Assembly (NCBI RefSeq): GCF_030770395.1
Contig: NZ_CP132480.1
Location: forward strand, 4,578,870 to 4,642,869
Direction: 5' to 3'
DNA length: 64,000 nt
Source of the DNA: Telluria beijingensis
Lineage (GTDB): Bacteria; Pseudomonadota; Gammaproteobacteria; Burkholderiales; Burkholderiaceae_D
Position numbers and translations under genes: made by a program. The number at the start of each line of letters is the position of its first letter. Within the stretch, counting starts at the first letter, position 1. This document shows positions 1-8,679 of the stretch, piece after piece. Under the pieces are notes generated by a model, which was not told where the DNA came from, made no database searches, and saw nothing but the letters and a program-made list of their open reading frames with translations.

Positions 1-1079
1 AGCTCGCCTTCCAGGATCTCGCGCTTGACGGCGCGCTCGAAGATCTCGGACAGGCATTGCACCTGGGCCTCGGCGAACGTGTTACCGGCGCTCATGCCAT
101 TGCTGGCATACAGGTTCTCGACCAGGTTGGACGGGAAATACACGGTTTCTCCGTCCGACTGGCGCACGAAGGGCAGCGCCACGATGCCGCGCTCCGCATT
201 GCCCGAATTGGTGTCGACCAGGTGCGAGCCGCGCAGTTCGCCATCGGGATCGTAGACCTCCAGGCAGTAGTCGTCGAGGATCCCGGCCGGCAGCGCATCG
301 CCCGCGCCCGGCTTGAACCAGCGCTCGCTCGGGTAATGCACGAAGGGCGCGTTGGCGATGTCCTCGCCCCAGAAGGCGCCGGCATAGAAGTGGTTGTTGT
401 TCAGGCGCTCGATGTACTCGCCCAGGGCCGAGGCCAGCGCGCTTTCCTTGGTCGCGCCCTTGCCGTTGGTGAAGCACATCGGCGAATGCGCGTCGCGGAT
501 GTGCAGCGACCACACATTGGGGACGATATTGCGCCACGAGGCGATCTCGATCTTGATGCCCCAGCTGGCCAGCATGCCCGACATATTGGCGATGGTCTGC
601 TCGAGCGGCAGGTCCTTGCCAGGGATATAGGTTTGCGCCTCGCTCGACGGCTGCAGGGTCAGCAGGGCCTGGGCGTCGGCGTCGAGATTGGCCACCTCTT
701 CGATCACGAAGTCGGGACCTTCCTGCACCACTTTCTTCACGGTGCAGCGCTCGATCGAGCGCAGGATGCCCTGGCGGTCCTTGTCCGAGATATCCGCCGG
801 CAGCTCGACCTGGATCTTGAAGATCTGCTTGTAGCGGTTTTCCGGGTCGACGATATTATTCTGCGACAGGCGAATATGCTCGGTCGGGATATTCCGGGTA
901 TTGCAGTACAACTTCACGAAATACGCCGCGCACAGGGCGGACGAAGCCAGGAAGTAATCGAACGGTCCCGGCGCCGAGCCGTCGCCTTTATAGCGGATCG
1001 GCTGGTCGGCAATGACGGTGAAATCGTCGAACTTGGCTTCCAGGCGAAGTTTGTCGAGGAAGTTGACTTTAATTTCCAT
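1..1079 (-). CDS. OsmC-YcaO fusion protein, 3' end outside window
   Basis: An open frame from an ATG at 1079 runs 359 codons off the left edge with no stop, so the C-terminus is missing. Residues ~1-150 look like an OsmC domain (DYFLASSALCAAYF carries the Cys region typical of OsmC peroxidases). From ~190 a YcaO domain begins, with the ATP-site signature GKGATKESALASALGEYIER. YcaO proteins use ATP to activate amide backbones, and E. coli YcaO is linked to RimO-dependent methylthiolation of ribosomal protein S12. OsmC-YcaO fusions are known in proteobacteria. A GC-rich hairpin lies ~45 nt upstream of the start and the next gene is divergent. The domain call is firm; the substrate is unknown. 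Confidence 0.85.
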   Translation of the reverse strand, partial: MEIKVNFLDKLRLEAKFDDFTVIADQPIRYKGDGSAPGPFDYFLASSALCAAYFVKLYCNTRNIPTEHIRLSQNNIVDPENRYKQIFKIQVELPADISDKDRQGILRSIERCTVKKVVQEGPDFVIEEVANLDADAQALLTLQPSSEAQTYIPGKDLPLEQTIANMSGMLASWGIKIEIASWRNIVPNVWSLHIRDAHSPMCFTNGKGATKESALASALGEYIERLNNNHFYAGAFWGEDIANAPFVHYPSERWFKPGAGDALPAGILDDYCLEVYDPDGELRGSHLVDTNSGNAERGIVALPFVRQSDGETVYFPSNLVENLYASNGMSAGNTFAEAQVQCLSEIFERAVKREILEGE

Positions 1080-1124
1080 GAGAGAATTCCGGAGTCGGTA
1101 GGACAATCAAACGAACAAAATCGA

Positions 1125-1146
1125 AAGCCCTGCGGGGACAGGGCTT
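1125..1146 (-). other. Leader hairpin upstream of OsmC-YcaO gene
   Basis: AAGCCCTG and CAGGGCTT form an 8-bp perfect stem around a 6-nt loop. On the minus strand it is followed by a T-containing stretch and then by the OsmC-YcaO start. It could be an attenuator-like leader structure. The opposing gene runs away from it, so it is not needed to end an upstream transcript. Confidence 0.35.
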
Positions 1147-1281
1147 GTGGGGGCACTCGACGGCAAGGGAGTTCCCCTCGGGAGGCTGCGCCGGGCAGGG
1201 TCACGGCAAGCCCCGTATTCTAGCATGGCCGCTACTCTGGCCATTCCACGAACCACCACAAGAACGATAAACAGGGACGAT

Positions 1282-2223
1282 ATGCAGATCGCACGCAGAC
1301 GCAACTTGAAACGACTCGGGGCCGCGGTCCTGGCCGCATCCACCCCGGCCTACGCGGCCGACTGGCCAGCCGCGCCGGTCACGCTCCCGCTCTGGCCCGA
1401 AGGGGTGCCCGAGCGCCGCACCGGCCTGGAGCCGGAACGCTTCGTCGACGGCCGGATCAGCCGGGTCGCCGATCCCACGCTGACCGTGTATCCGCCCGCG
1501 GTCGACCGTGCCAACGGAACCGCCGTCATCATCTGTCCGGGCGGGGGCTACGAGCGGCTGGCCATCGTGCGCGAAGGCGAGCAGCATGCGCGCTGGCTGT
1601 CCAGCCTCGGCGTGACCGCCTTCGTCCTCAAGTACCGGATGCGCGAGTCCGGCCATCCGGCGCCGCTGCGCGACGTGCTGCGCGCGCTGCGCCTGGTGCG
1701 CGCGCAGGCCGATGCCTACGGCCTGCGGCCCGATCGGATCGGCGTGATGGGCAGCTCGGCCGGCGGCCACCTGGCGGCCAGCGCCGGCACCCTGTTCGAC
1801 CATCCGCTCGGCCGCACCGGCCACGCGCTCGACGCGGTGAACGCGCGGCCCGACTTCCTGGTGCTGATGTATCCGGTGATCGCGCTCGACGGTCCGGCGG
1901 CCCATATGGGGTCGCGCACCGCCCTGCTCGGCGCCTCGCCGAGCGCGGCGGACGTCGAGCTGATGTCGGTAGCGCGCCAGGTCACGGCGCGCACACCGCC
2001 GACCCTGCTGATCCATACCCAGGACGACGCTGCGGTGCCGGTCGAGAACAGCATCCTGTTCTACCAGGCGCTCACCCGCGCCGGGGTGCCGGCCGAGATG
2101 CACCTGTATGAGCATGGCCCGCATGGGATGGGCATGCGCCCCGGCCTCGGCAATGCATCGAGCTGGCCGCAACGCGCCGAAGAGTGGTTGCGCGTGCGTG
2201 GGTTGCTGGACAGCGTGAAATAG
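1282..2223 (+). CDS. Exported alpha/beta hydrolase (acetyl-esterase-like)
   Basis: A 313-residue protein. The ATG at 1282 is preferred over upstream in-frame starts because AGGGA lies just before it and the signal peptide begins there: MQIARRRNLKRLG, then a hydrophobic stretch, then a likely Ala-X-Ala cut before ADWP, Tat-like in its arginines. The catalytic frame is clear: CPGGGY oxyanion region, nucleophile Ser in GSSAGG (~residue 157), Asp in HTQDDAAVP and His in YEHGPHGMG. This is the fold of COG0657-type esterases such as acetyl xylan esterases. It is probably a periplasmic or secreted esterase. No carbohydrate genes are adjacent, so the substrate is open. Confidence 0.8.
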   Translation: MQIARRRNLKRLGAAVLAASTPAYAADWPAAPVTLPLWPEGVPERRTGLEPERFVDGRISRVADPTLTVYPPAVDRANGTAVIICPGGGYERLAIVREGEQHARWLSSLGVTAFVLKYRMRESGHPAPLRDVLRALRLVRAQADAYGLRPDRIGVMGSSAGGHLAASAGTLFDHPLGRTGHALDAVNARPDFLVLMYPVIALDGPAAHMGSRTALLGASPSAADVELMSVARQVTARTPPTLLIHTQDDAAVPVENSILFYQALTRAGVPAEMHLYEHGPHGMGMRPGLGNASSWPQRAEEWLRVRGLLDSVK

Positions 2224-2369
2224 CAGACGTCCCGACGACGGCCCTCCTCCCTGTAGACCTGGGATGAGGGTCGCTGTCCGGTGCGTCACCGGCAGTATCC
2301 GGAGTTCGGATTTTTTTCATGCACGCTCACGTTGGTTAGTTACTTTTTTGTTAGAATGCAGGTCTCCCA

Positions 2370-3380
2370 ATGCGAGGCCATTCCATCATGCACACCCTGA
2401 CGTCGTGGGATACCGACCCGGTCCGCTCATTCAAGGAATTCATCGCCACCACCGCCTTCGCCGAAACCGGCCGCCGCCAGCGCGCCGACGGCACGCTGCG
2501 GGTGTTGTCGGCGGAGTCTATGAAAATCTACCTGTTCATGTTCAATAACGTGACGAGCTGGTTCCAGGAACAGGGCATCGCCTTCTCCAAGGTCAGCCAG
2601 GCCGACCTGAAGCGCTTCATCGACCGTACCGTGAAGGGCAAGCGCGTCCTGAACAGCAAGATCGCCTACCGCTACCTGCGCCTGCTCGAGCGCTGCTACG
2701 AGCACCTGGGCGTGACGCCGAATCCGGCGCAGCTGGCGATCCTCGGCATCGATCGCGCCCACATGACGAAAGACGATGCCGGGCGCACCCTGTCGGAAGA
2801 CCAGTTGCAGCGCTTCTTCGCAGCGCTGCCGGCCGAGGCGCCACGACGCCGCCGCAACACCCCGTTCGATGGCTGGAAGCGGCGGCGCGACCGGGCGATG
2901 CAGGTCGTGATCGCCCTGGCCGGCCTGCGGGTATCAGAAGCGGTCGGCCTGCTGGTGACCGAAGTCGGCCGCCAGGCCGCCATCGACGGCTCGATCCTGT
3001 TGAGCATCACCCCCGACGAGAAGCACGACACCAGCCATGAACACGAGATTGCCCTCCCCCGCGAAGGCGCGGACGAGCTGCTGGCCTGGCTGCAGGAACG
3101 CGAGACGATGGCGATTCCGGGCCAGTTCGTGTTCCCGGCCAACCTGACTGGCGCCCGGATGACCCGCAAGACCGTCTATATGCAGATGCGGGCGACGTTC
3201 GAACGCGCCGGCATGGACCTGTCGCGCTCGGGCGGGCGCACCTTGCGCAATACCTTCGCGCGGCGCCAGCTCGACGACGGCGCGAGCCCCGACGAACTGA
3301 AGGACGTGCTCGGGCTGGCGCTCGAGCGTTCCGCCGCCGATTACAAGCTCACCCGCGTCAAGCCCGATCCGGAATCCTGA
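2370..3380 (+). CDS. Tyrosine recombinase / phage-type integrase, orphan
   Basis: A 336-residue protein with an N-terminal SAM-like core-binding region (~15-125) and a C-terminal catalytic domain. Visible active-site elements are Arg in AGLRVSEAV (~185), Lys in TPDEKHDT (~217), Arg in GRTLRNTFA (~292) and Tyr in AADYKL (~324). The usual His of HxLRHT is replaced by Arg-Thr (GRTLRNT) and the usual LGH reads LGL, so two of the six canonical residues differ. ATG 2370 is used; ATG 2388 (MHTLTSW) is an alternative with GAGG upstream. No phage genes, tRNA or repeats flank it. It may be a resident recombinase or an eroded integrase. Confidence 0.85.
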   Translation: MRGHSIMHTLTSWDTDPVRSFKEFIATTAFAETGRRQRADGTLRVLSAESMKIYLFMFNNVTSWFQEQGIAFSKVSQADLKRFIDRTVKGKRVLNSKIAYRYLRLLERCYEHLGVTPNPAQLAILGIDRAHMTKDDAGRTLSEDQLQRFFAALPAEAPRRRRNTPFDGWKRRRDRAMQVVIALAGLRVSEAVGLLVTEVGRQAAIDGSILLSITPDEKHDTSHEHEIALPREGADELLAWLQERETMAIPGQFVFPANLTGARMTRKTVYMQMRATFERAGMDLSRSGGRTLRNTFARRQLDDGASPDELKDVLGLALERSAADYKLTRVKPDPES

Positions 3381-3396
3381 CGCGGGCGGGACGGAA

Positions 3397-4842
3397 TCAC
3401 ACGCCGACCATCGAAACGGCCTTGGTGTTCAGATACGATTCCAGCGCCTCCGGCCCGCCTTCGGAACCGTAGCCCGAATCCTTGATGCCGCCGAACGGCA
3501 GTTCGGCGCTCGGCGTGGCCGGCTGGTTAATCCACAGCATGCCGACTTCGACCCGGTTCATCAACAGCTGGGCATTCTTGATCGAGCTGGTGAAAGCATA
3601 ACCGGCCAGGCCGAACGGCAGGCGGTTCGCCTCGGCGATCGCGTCCTCGAGGCTGTCGAAGCCGCGGATTGCGGCCACCGGCCCGAACGGCTCGTCGTTG
3701 AACACGCTGGCCTCCAGTGACACGTCGGCCAGGACGGTCGGCGCGAAGAAGTTGCCGGCATCGCCCACGCGCTCACCGCCGGTGGCGATCACGGCGCCCT
3801 TGGCGCGCGCGTCGTCCACCAGCTGCGCCATCGCCGTCAGGCGGCGCGGATTGGCCAGCGGCCCCAGCGTCGTGCCGTCCTGCAGGCCGTCGCCCAGTTT
3901 GAGGCTTTCGGCATGCTTGACCAGCGCGCGCGTGAATTCGTCCTTGACCGCGTTGTGCACCAGGAAGCGGGTCGGCGAAATGCACACCTGGCCGGCATTG
4001 CGGAACTTGGCGCCGCCGGCGGCCTTGACCGCCAGCGCCACGTCGGCGTCGGCCGCCACGATCACCGGCGCATGGCCGCCCAGCTCCATCGTCACGCGCT
4101 TCATGTGGGCGCCGGCCAGGGCCGCGAGCTGCTTGCCGACCGGGGTCGAGCCGGTGAAGGTGACCTTGCGGATGACCGGATGCGGGATCAGGTAGCCGGA
4201 AATCTCGGCCGGATCGCCGAAAACCAGGCCCACCACGCCCGGCGGCACGCCGGCGTCGACGAAGCACTGGAACAGCGCCGCCGGCGAGGCCGGGGTTTCT
4301 TCCGGCGCCTTGCACAGGAAGGAGCAGCCGGTGGCCAGCGCCGCGGCCAGCTTGCGCACCACCTGGTTGATCGGGAAGTTCCAGGGCGTGAAAGCGGCGA
4401 CCGGGCCGACCGGCTCCTTCAGCACCAGTTGCTGGGCCGCCGGGTTACGCGACGGGACGATGCGGCCATACACGCGCATGCCCTCGGCGGCGAACCAGTC
4501 GATGATCTCGGCGCCGGCCATGGCTTCCATCTTCGCCTCGGCCAACGGCTTGCCCTGCTCTTGCGTCAGCAGGCGCGCGATGTCGCCGGCGCGCTCGCGC
4601 AGCAGGTTGGCGGCGCGGCGCATGGTGGCGGCGCGCTCGGCGGCCGGCACCACACGCCAGGCCTCGAAGCCTTTCTGGGCCGCGGCCAGCGCGCGGTCGA
4701 GGTCGGCGATGGCGGCATGGGCCACGGTGCCGATCGGCTGGCCGGTGGCCGGATTGACCACCGGGATAGTCTTGCCGCCGCTGGCGTCGACCCATTCGTT
4801 GGCGATCAGGAGGCGGATGTCGGGATAGCTGGAAGTCGTCAT
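3397..4842 (-). CDS. NAD(P)-dependent succinate-semialdehyde dehydrogenase family
   Basis: A 481-residue aldehyde dehydrogenase. The start at 4842 ([11 protein letters not shown]) gives the usual family length; an in-frame extension to 4947 is unlike the family. Catalytic Cys lies in GQVCISP (~285), general-base Glu in MELGGHAP (~249), the cofactor motif in FTGSTPVGK, and NFPINQ is conserved. It would oxidise succinate semialdehyde or a related short semialdehyde to the acid, as in GABA catabolism, in the cytoplasm. It is divergent from the glycine-betaine transporter and convergent with the recombinase (16-nt gap). The exact substrate (GABA-derived, ketoglutarate semialdehyde or other) cannot be fixed from sequence. 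Confidence 0.85.
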   Translation of the reverse strand: MTTSSYPDIRLLIANEWVDASGGKTIPVVNPATGQPIGTVAHAAIADLDRALAAAQKGFEAWRVVPAAERAATMRRAANLLRERAGDIARLLTQEQGKPLAEAKMEAMAGAEIIDWFAAEGMRVYGRIVPSRNPAAQQLVLKEPVGPVAAFTPWNFPINQVVRKLAAALATGCSFLCKAPEETPASPAALFQCFVDAGVPPGVVGLVFGDPAEISGYLIPHPVIRKVTFTGSTPVGKQLAALAGAHMKRVTMELGGHAPVIVAADADVALAVKAAGGAKFRNAGQVCISPTRFLVHNAVKDEFTRALVKHAESLKLGDGLQDGTTLGPLANPRRLTAMAQLVDDARAKGAVIATGGERVGDAGNFFAPTVLADVSLEASVFNDEPFGPVAAIRGFDSLEDAIAEANRLPFGLAGYAFTSSIKNAQLLMNRVEVGMLWINQPATPSAELPFGGIKDSGYGSEGGPEALESYLNTKAVSMVGV

Positions 4843-4977
4843 GGGCAAAGGTGGGTGCGTTGGGTAAAAGCCAATGATAACGCCTTTCAGGCAGCCCGGC
4901 TGGCCACCGCTGCACGAACGACGGCGATGGCGCTCGACTGTTCGCAACTAAACATTGCTGGCACACTCGATTAAATC

Positions 4978-4990
4978 AGTCAAATTGACT
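4978..4990. promoter_or_regulatory. Palindromic operator candidate overlapping -35
   Basis: AGTCAAATTGACT is a perfect inverted repeat (AGTCAA/TTGACT) around one central base. Its right half is the -35 box of the proV promoter and its left half gives TTGACT on the other strand, pointing at the dehydrogenase. A bound dimer would block the proV promoter. No regulator gene is adjacent. Confidence 0.5.
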
Positions 4991-5013
4991 TAATCGTTTC
5001 CTTGCGTTACAAT
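4985..5013 (+). promoter_or_regulatory. Sigma70 promoter for proVWX-type operon
   Basis: TTGACT (4985-4990), 17-base spacer, TACAAT (5008-5013): five of six matches in both boxes at ideal spacing. It implies a 5' leader of about 260 nt before the first gene. Confidence 0.7.
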
Positions 5014-5277
5014 TGGCATCAATTAACAACAATTACGATCAGTAAGCATCTGCTGTACAGGTTTCCCCCTATCGGGAAAATCGCCCCAGGGCCCTGCACC
5101 CATCTCTCGTTATCGTTTGACGCATTGCTCGTCAAGCATCCCGGCTCCGTTTCGCCGCCCGCCCGCTCGCGATGGCGCGCCGCCGCATGAGCGTCCAGCC
5201 GGGATTCGCCGATTCCCATCCGCGCCACCGGCCGCCGGGTTTCAATCCATTCGCCACATCGAAGGAGCACCGCCAAT

Positions 5278-6513
5278 ATGGCCAAACAAATCGTCATCGA
5301 CCATGTCTTCAAAGTGTACGGGGACCGCCCCGACGAGGCGCTGGCACTGGTCCGCCAGGGAGCCAGCAAGCAGGACATCCTGGCCAGCACCGAATGCACG
5401 ATCGGCGTGTTCGACGCCACCTTCACCATCGAAGCAGGCGAGATCTTCGTCATCATGGGCTTGTCGGGCTCGGGCAAGTCGACCCTGGTGCGCATGCTCA
5501 ACCGCCTGGTCGAGCCGACCGCCGGCCGCATCCTGGTCGACGGCAACGACATCAATACGCTGCCGGACGCCGAGCTGCGCGCCCTGCGGCGCAAGGACAT
5601 CAGCATGGTGTTCCAGTCGTTCGCGCTGCTGCCGCACATGACAGTCCTCGACAACACCGCCTTCGGCATGGAGCTGGCCGGCATCCCCAGGGCCGAGCGC
5701 CACGCCCAGGCAAGCCAGGCACTGGAGCAGGTGGGACTGGCCGGCTATGGCGCCAGCTATCCCGATGAACTGTCCGGCGGCATGCAGCAGCGCGTGGGCC
5801 TGGCGCGGGCCCTGGCCAGCGATCCGTCGATCCTGCTGATGGACGAGGCGTTTTCGGCCCTCGATCCGATCATGCGCACCGAGATGCAATCGGAGCTGCT
5901 GCGCCTGCAGCAGATCAAGCGCCGCACCATCGTCTTCATCTCGCACGACCTCGACGAAGCGATGCGCATCGGCGACCGCGTCGCCATCATGAAGGATGGG
6001 CAGGTGGTCCAGGTGGGCACGCCGGAAGACATCCTGCGCCAGCCGGCCAACGATTACGTGCGCAGCTTCGTGCGCGGCGTCGATGCGGCGGCCGTGTTCA
6101 AGGCTGGCGACATCGCCCGCAAGAGCCAGGTCGTGGTGTCCGAGTCGCCCACCCGCGGTTCGCGCGCGGCCCTGTCGATGCTGGAAGAGCAGGATCGGGC
6201 CTATGCCTATGTGGTCAGCCCGAAGCGCGAATTCCTCGGCCTGGTCTCGGCCGACTCCCTGCGCAGCGCCCTCGACGGCCATACCGGCCCGCTCGGCCTG
6301 GCGCATGCCTTCCTGCCCGAGGTGCAGACCATCAATGCCGACGACCCCGTCGCCGGCCTGTTCGGCCAGGTGGCGCAACTGCCGTATGCCGTGCCCGTGG
6401 TGGACGGCGATGGGGGCTTCCGCGGCGCGATCAGCAAGACCACCCTGCTGAAATTCCTCGACCGCGATACACCCGCCATTCCAGAACAGCAGACACAGAA
6501 AGGACAAGCATGA
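5278..6513 (+). CDS. proV: Glycine betaine/proline ABC transporter ATPase
   Basis: A 411-residue cytoplasmic ATPase that powers uptake of betaine-type osmolytes. Walker A is GLSGSGKST (~61-69), ABC signature [10 protein letters not shown] (~163), Walker [14 protein letters not shown], and the switch His is in ISHDLDEA. Residues ~290-400 form the C-terminal CBS-like pair typical of ProV/OpuAA, thought to sense ionic strength. AAGGAG lies upstream of the ATG. The stop overlaps the proW start (ATGA), and the order ATPase-permease-binding protein matches proVWX of enteric bacteria. Confidence 0.93.
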   Translation: MAKQIVIDHVFKVYGDRPDEALALVRQGASKQDILASTECTIGVFDATFTIEAGEIFVIMGLSGSGKSTLVRMLNRLVEPTAGRILVDGNDINTLPDAELRALRRKDISMVFQSFALLPHMTVLDNTAFGMELAGIPRAERHAQASQALEQVGLAGYGASYPDELSGGMQQRVGLARALASDPSILLMDEAFSALDPIMRTEMQSELLRLQQIKRRTIVFISHDLDEAMRIGDRVAIMKDGQVVQVGTPEDILRQPANDYVRSFVRGVDAAAVFKAGDIARKSQVVVSESPTRGSRAALSMLEEQDRAYAYVVSPKREFLGLVSADSLRSALDGHTGPLGLAHAFLPEVQTINADDPVAGLFGQVAQLPYAVPVVDGDGGFRGAISKTTLLKFLDRDTPAIPEQQTQKGQA

Positions 6514-7610
6514 ACACAAGCAGTACAACCGCGAGCATCACCGCAGCGCCACCGGTCGCCGAAGAAGCGGTCGAGGCCAACCCATGGCTGCCCTCCCCGC
6601 CAGGCGACACGTCCTGGCTCGACGCCGCAGGTCCGGCCGCCACACCCGATCAGGCCAGCGGCTTTGACCTGGCGCACATGTTCGACGGCGCATTGCCGCT
6701 GCAATCCTGGATCAACGATGGCCTGGGTTGGGTGGTCGCGCATTTCCGCCCCGTGTTCCAGGCCGTGCGCGCGCCGATCGACGCCACGCTGGCCGGCGCC
6801 AGCGAGCTGCTGCTGGCCGCGCCGGCGCTGCTCGTCGTCGCCATCATGGGCCTGCTGGCCTGGCAGTTCACCAGCCGCACGCTCGCCATCGGCACCGTGC
6901 TGGCGCTGCTGGCCCTGTCCATGCTGGGCGTGTGGCCGGAAGCGATGATCACCCTGGCGCTGGTCCTGACCTCGCTCGCGTTCTGCCTGGCGATCGGCCT
7001 GCCGCTGGGAATCCTGCTGGCCAGCAGCGACCGCGCGCAAAGCATGCTGCGCCCGGTGCTCGACGCCATGCAGACGACGCCCGCCTTTGTCTACCTGGTG
7101 CCGGTGGTCATGCTGTTCGGGATCGGCAATGCGCCCGGCGTGATCGTCACCATCATCTTCGCCCTGCCGCCGCTGGTGCGCCTGACCAACCTCGGCATCC
7201 GCCAGGTGCGCCCCGACCTGATCGAAGCGTCGCGCGCCTATGGCGCCTCGCGCTGGCAGCTCCTGAGCCGCGTGCAGCTGCCGCTGGCGCTGCCGTCCAT
7301 CATGGCCGGCATCAACCAGTCGCTGATGCTGTCGCTGTCGATGGTGGTGATCGCCTCGATGATCGCGGTGGGCGGCCTGGGCCAGATGGTCTTGCGCGGC
7401 ATCGGCCGCCTTGACATGGGCCTGGCCACCGTAGGCGGCCTGGGCATCGTGGTGCTGGCCATCACGCTCGACCGCCTGACCCAGGCGATGGGTCAACCGC
7501 GGCGCGGCGTGCGCCACTGGTACCAGACCGGCCCGGTGGGCTTCGTCATGCGCCGCCTGGCGCGCCCTGCGACGCCTGCGCAAGCCGCTGGCCCGGCCAG
7601 GGCCCAATAA
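6510..7610 (+). CDS. proW: Glycine betaine/proline ABC transporter permease
   Basis: A 366-residue inner-membrane permease. The first ~95 residues are polar with an amphipathic segment, as in ProW. Several hydrophobic helices follow from ~98 to 330. The EAA coupling loop is visible as [20 protein letters not shown], followed by [16 protein letters not shown], conserved in this family. Its start lies inside the end of proV (4-nt overlap), so translation is coupled. Together with ProV and ProX it forms an osmoprotectant importer. Confidence 0.92.
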   Translation: MNTSSTTASITAAPPVAEEAVEANPWLPSPPGDTSWLDAAGPAATPDQASGFDLAHMFDGALPLQSWINDGLGWVVAHFRPVFQAVRAPIDATLAGASELLLAAPALLVVAIMGLLAWQFTSRTLAIGTVLALLALSMLGVWPEAMITLALVLTSLAFCLAIGLPLGILLASSDRAQSMLRPVLDAMQTTPAFVYLVPVVMLFGIGNAPGVIVTIIFALPPLVRLTNLGIRQVRPDLIEASRAYGASRWQLLSRVQLPLALPSIMAGINQSLMLSLSMVVIASMIAVGGLGQMVLRGIGRLDMGLATVGGLGIVVLAITLDRLTQAMGQPRRGVRHWYQTGPVGFVMRRLARPATPAQAAGPARAQ

Positions 7611-7629
7611 AAAATACGAAAGGAAACCG

Positions 7630-8679
7630 ATGCACCAGACCGAACATTTCAAGACCACGTATCGCACCCGGCGCAGCTTCCGCCGCCTGTCGGCCCTGCT
7701 GCTGGCCGCGCTCACGTTGAGCACCGGACTGGCCATGGCCCAGGCGCCAGACGCCGCGCTGCCCGGCAAGGGCATCCAGGTCCAGGCGCTGCAAGGCCCG
7801 CTGGCGGAAGAGACCTTCCAGACCATGCTGGTCAACCGCGCGCTGGAAGAACTGGGCTACGAGGCGCAGCCGATCAAGGAAGTCGCCTACCCGACCGCGC
7901 ACATCGCCATCGGCAACGGCGACGCCACCTTCCTTGCGGTGCACTGGGACCCACTGCACCACGAGTATTACGACAATGCCGGCGGCGACGCCCGGCTGCT
8001 GCGCACCGGCCAGTATGCCGGCCCGGCCGCGCAAGGCTACCTGGTCGACAAGGCCACCGCCGAGAAGTACGACATCACCAATATCGACCAGTTGCGCGAT
8101 CCGGCGATTGCCAGGCTGTTCGACCATGACGGCGACGGCAAGGCCGACCTGACCGGCTGCGATCCGGGCTGGGGCTGCGAAGCGATGATCGAGCACCATA
8201 TGGACGGCTACAAGCTGCGCGCCACGGTCACCCATGTGCAGGGCAGCTATTCGGCGCTGATCGCCGACACCATCGGCCGCTACCAGCGCGGCGAACCGAT
8301 CCTGTACTACACCTGGACCCCGTACTGGGTCAGCAGCGTGCTGGTGCCGGGCAAGGACGTCGTGTGGCTTCAGGTGCCGTTCTCGTCGAATCCGCGCAAG
8401 GACAATACCCGCCTGGCCGACGGCAGCGACTACGGGTTCTCGGTCAACACCACGCGCTTCGTCGTCAACCGCGCCTGGGCCGAGAAGAACCCGGCGGCCG
8501 TCAAGCTGTTCGAGGTGATGCGGCTGCCGATCGCCGACATCAATGCGCAGAACGAGCGCGTGCGCAGCGGCCAGAACTCGCAGGCCGACATCGCGCGTCA
8601 TACGGCGGGCTGGATCAAGGCCCACCGCCAGGTGTTCGACGGCTGGCTGGCCCAGGCGCGGGCGGCGGCGCAGCCTTGA
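7630..8679 (+). CDS. proX: Glycine betaine periplasmic binding protein
   Basis: A 349-residue exported protein; AAAGGA precedes the ATG and a signal peptide with RRSFRRL then a hydrophobic core ends near residue 36-39. The E. coli ProX landmarks are present: AVHWDPLHHEYY, the disulfide loop LTGCDPGWGCE, YYTWTPYW and the VNNxx-type ends. The tryptophans in these motifs build the aromatic box that holds the quaternary ammonium. It follows proW by 19 nt. Its last 65 nt overlap the 3' end of the convergent mcrC gene. Confidence 0.92.
   Translation: MHQTEHFKTTYRTRRSFRRLSALLLAALTLSTGLAMAQAPDAALPGKGIQVQALQGPLAEETFQTMLVNRALEELGYEAQPIKEVAYPTAHIAIGNGDATFLAVHWDPLHHEYYDNAGGDARLLRTGQYAGPAAQGYLVDKATAEKYDITNIDQLRDPAIARLFDHDGDGKADLTGCDPGWGCEAMIEHHMDGYKLRATVTHVQGSYSALIADTIGRYQRGEPILYYTWTPYWVSSVLVPGKDVVWLQVPFSSNPRKDNTRLADGSDYGFSVNTTRFVVNRAWAEKNPAAVKLFEVMRLPIADINAQNERVRSGQNSQADIARHTAGWIKAHRQVFDGWLAQARAAAQP

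Larger units (their letters stand above)
4843..5277. other. Divergent intergenic region between dehydrogenase and proV
   Basis: A 435-base control region, AT-rich around 4960-5060. It contains a symmetric element (4978-4990), a strong rightward promoter (4985-5013), an AATTG/CAATT inverted repeat around a 4-nt loop (5011-5024), and then a leader of about 260 nt before proV. The short frames in the leader have no convincing ribosome sites. Confidence 0.6.

Noticed and set aside
2370-8614. Prophage or integrative element beginning at the recombinase
   Set aside because: Its neighbours are ordinary metabolic and transport genes, with no phage, conjugation or attachment-site signals.
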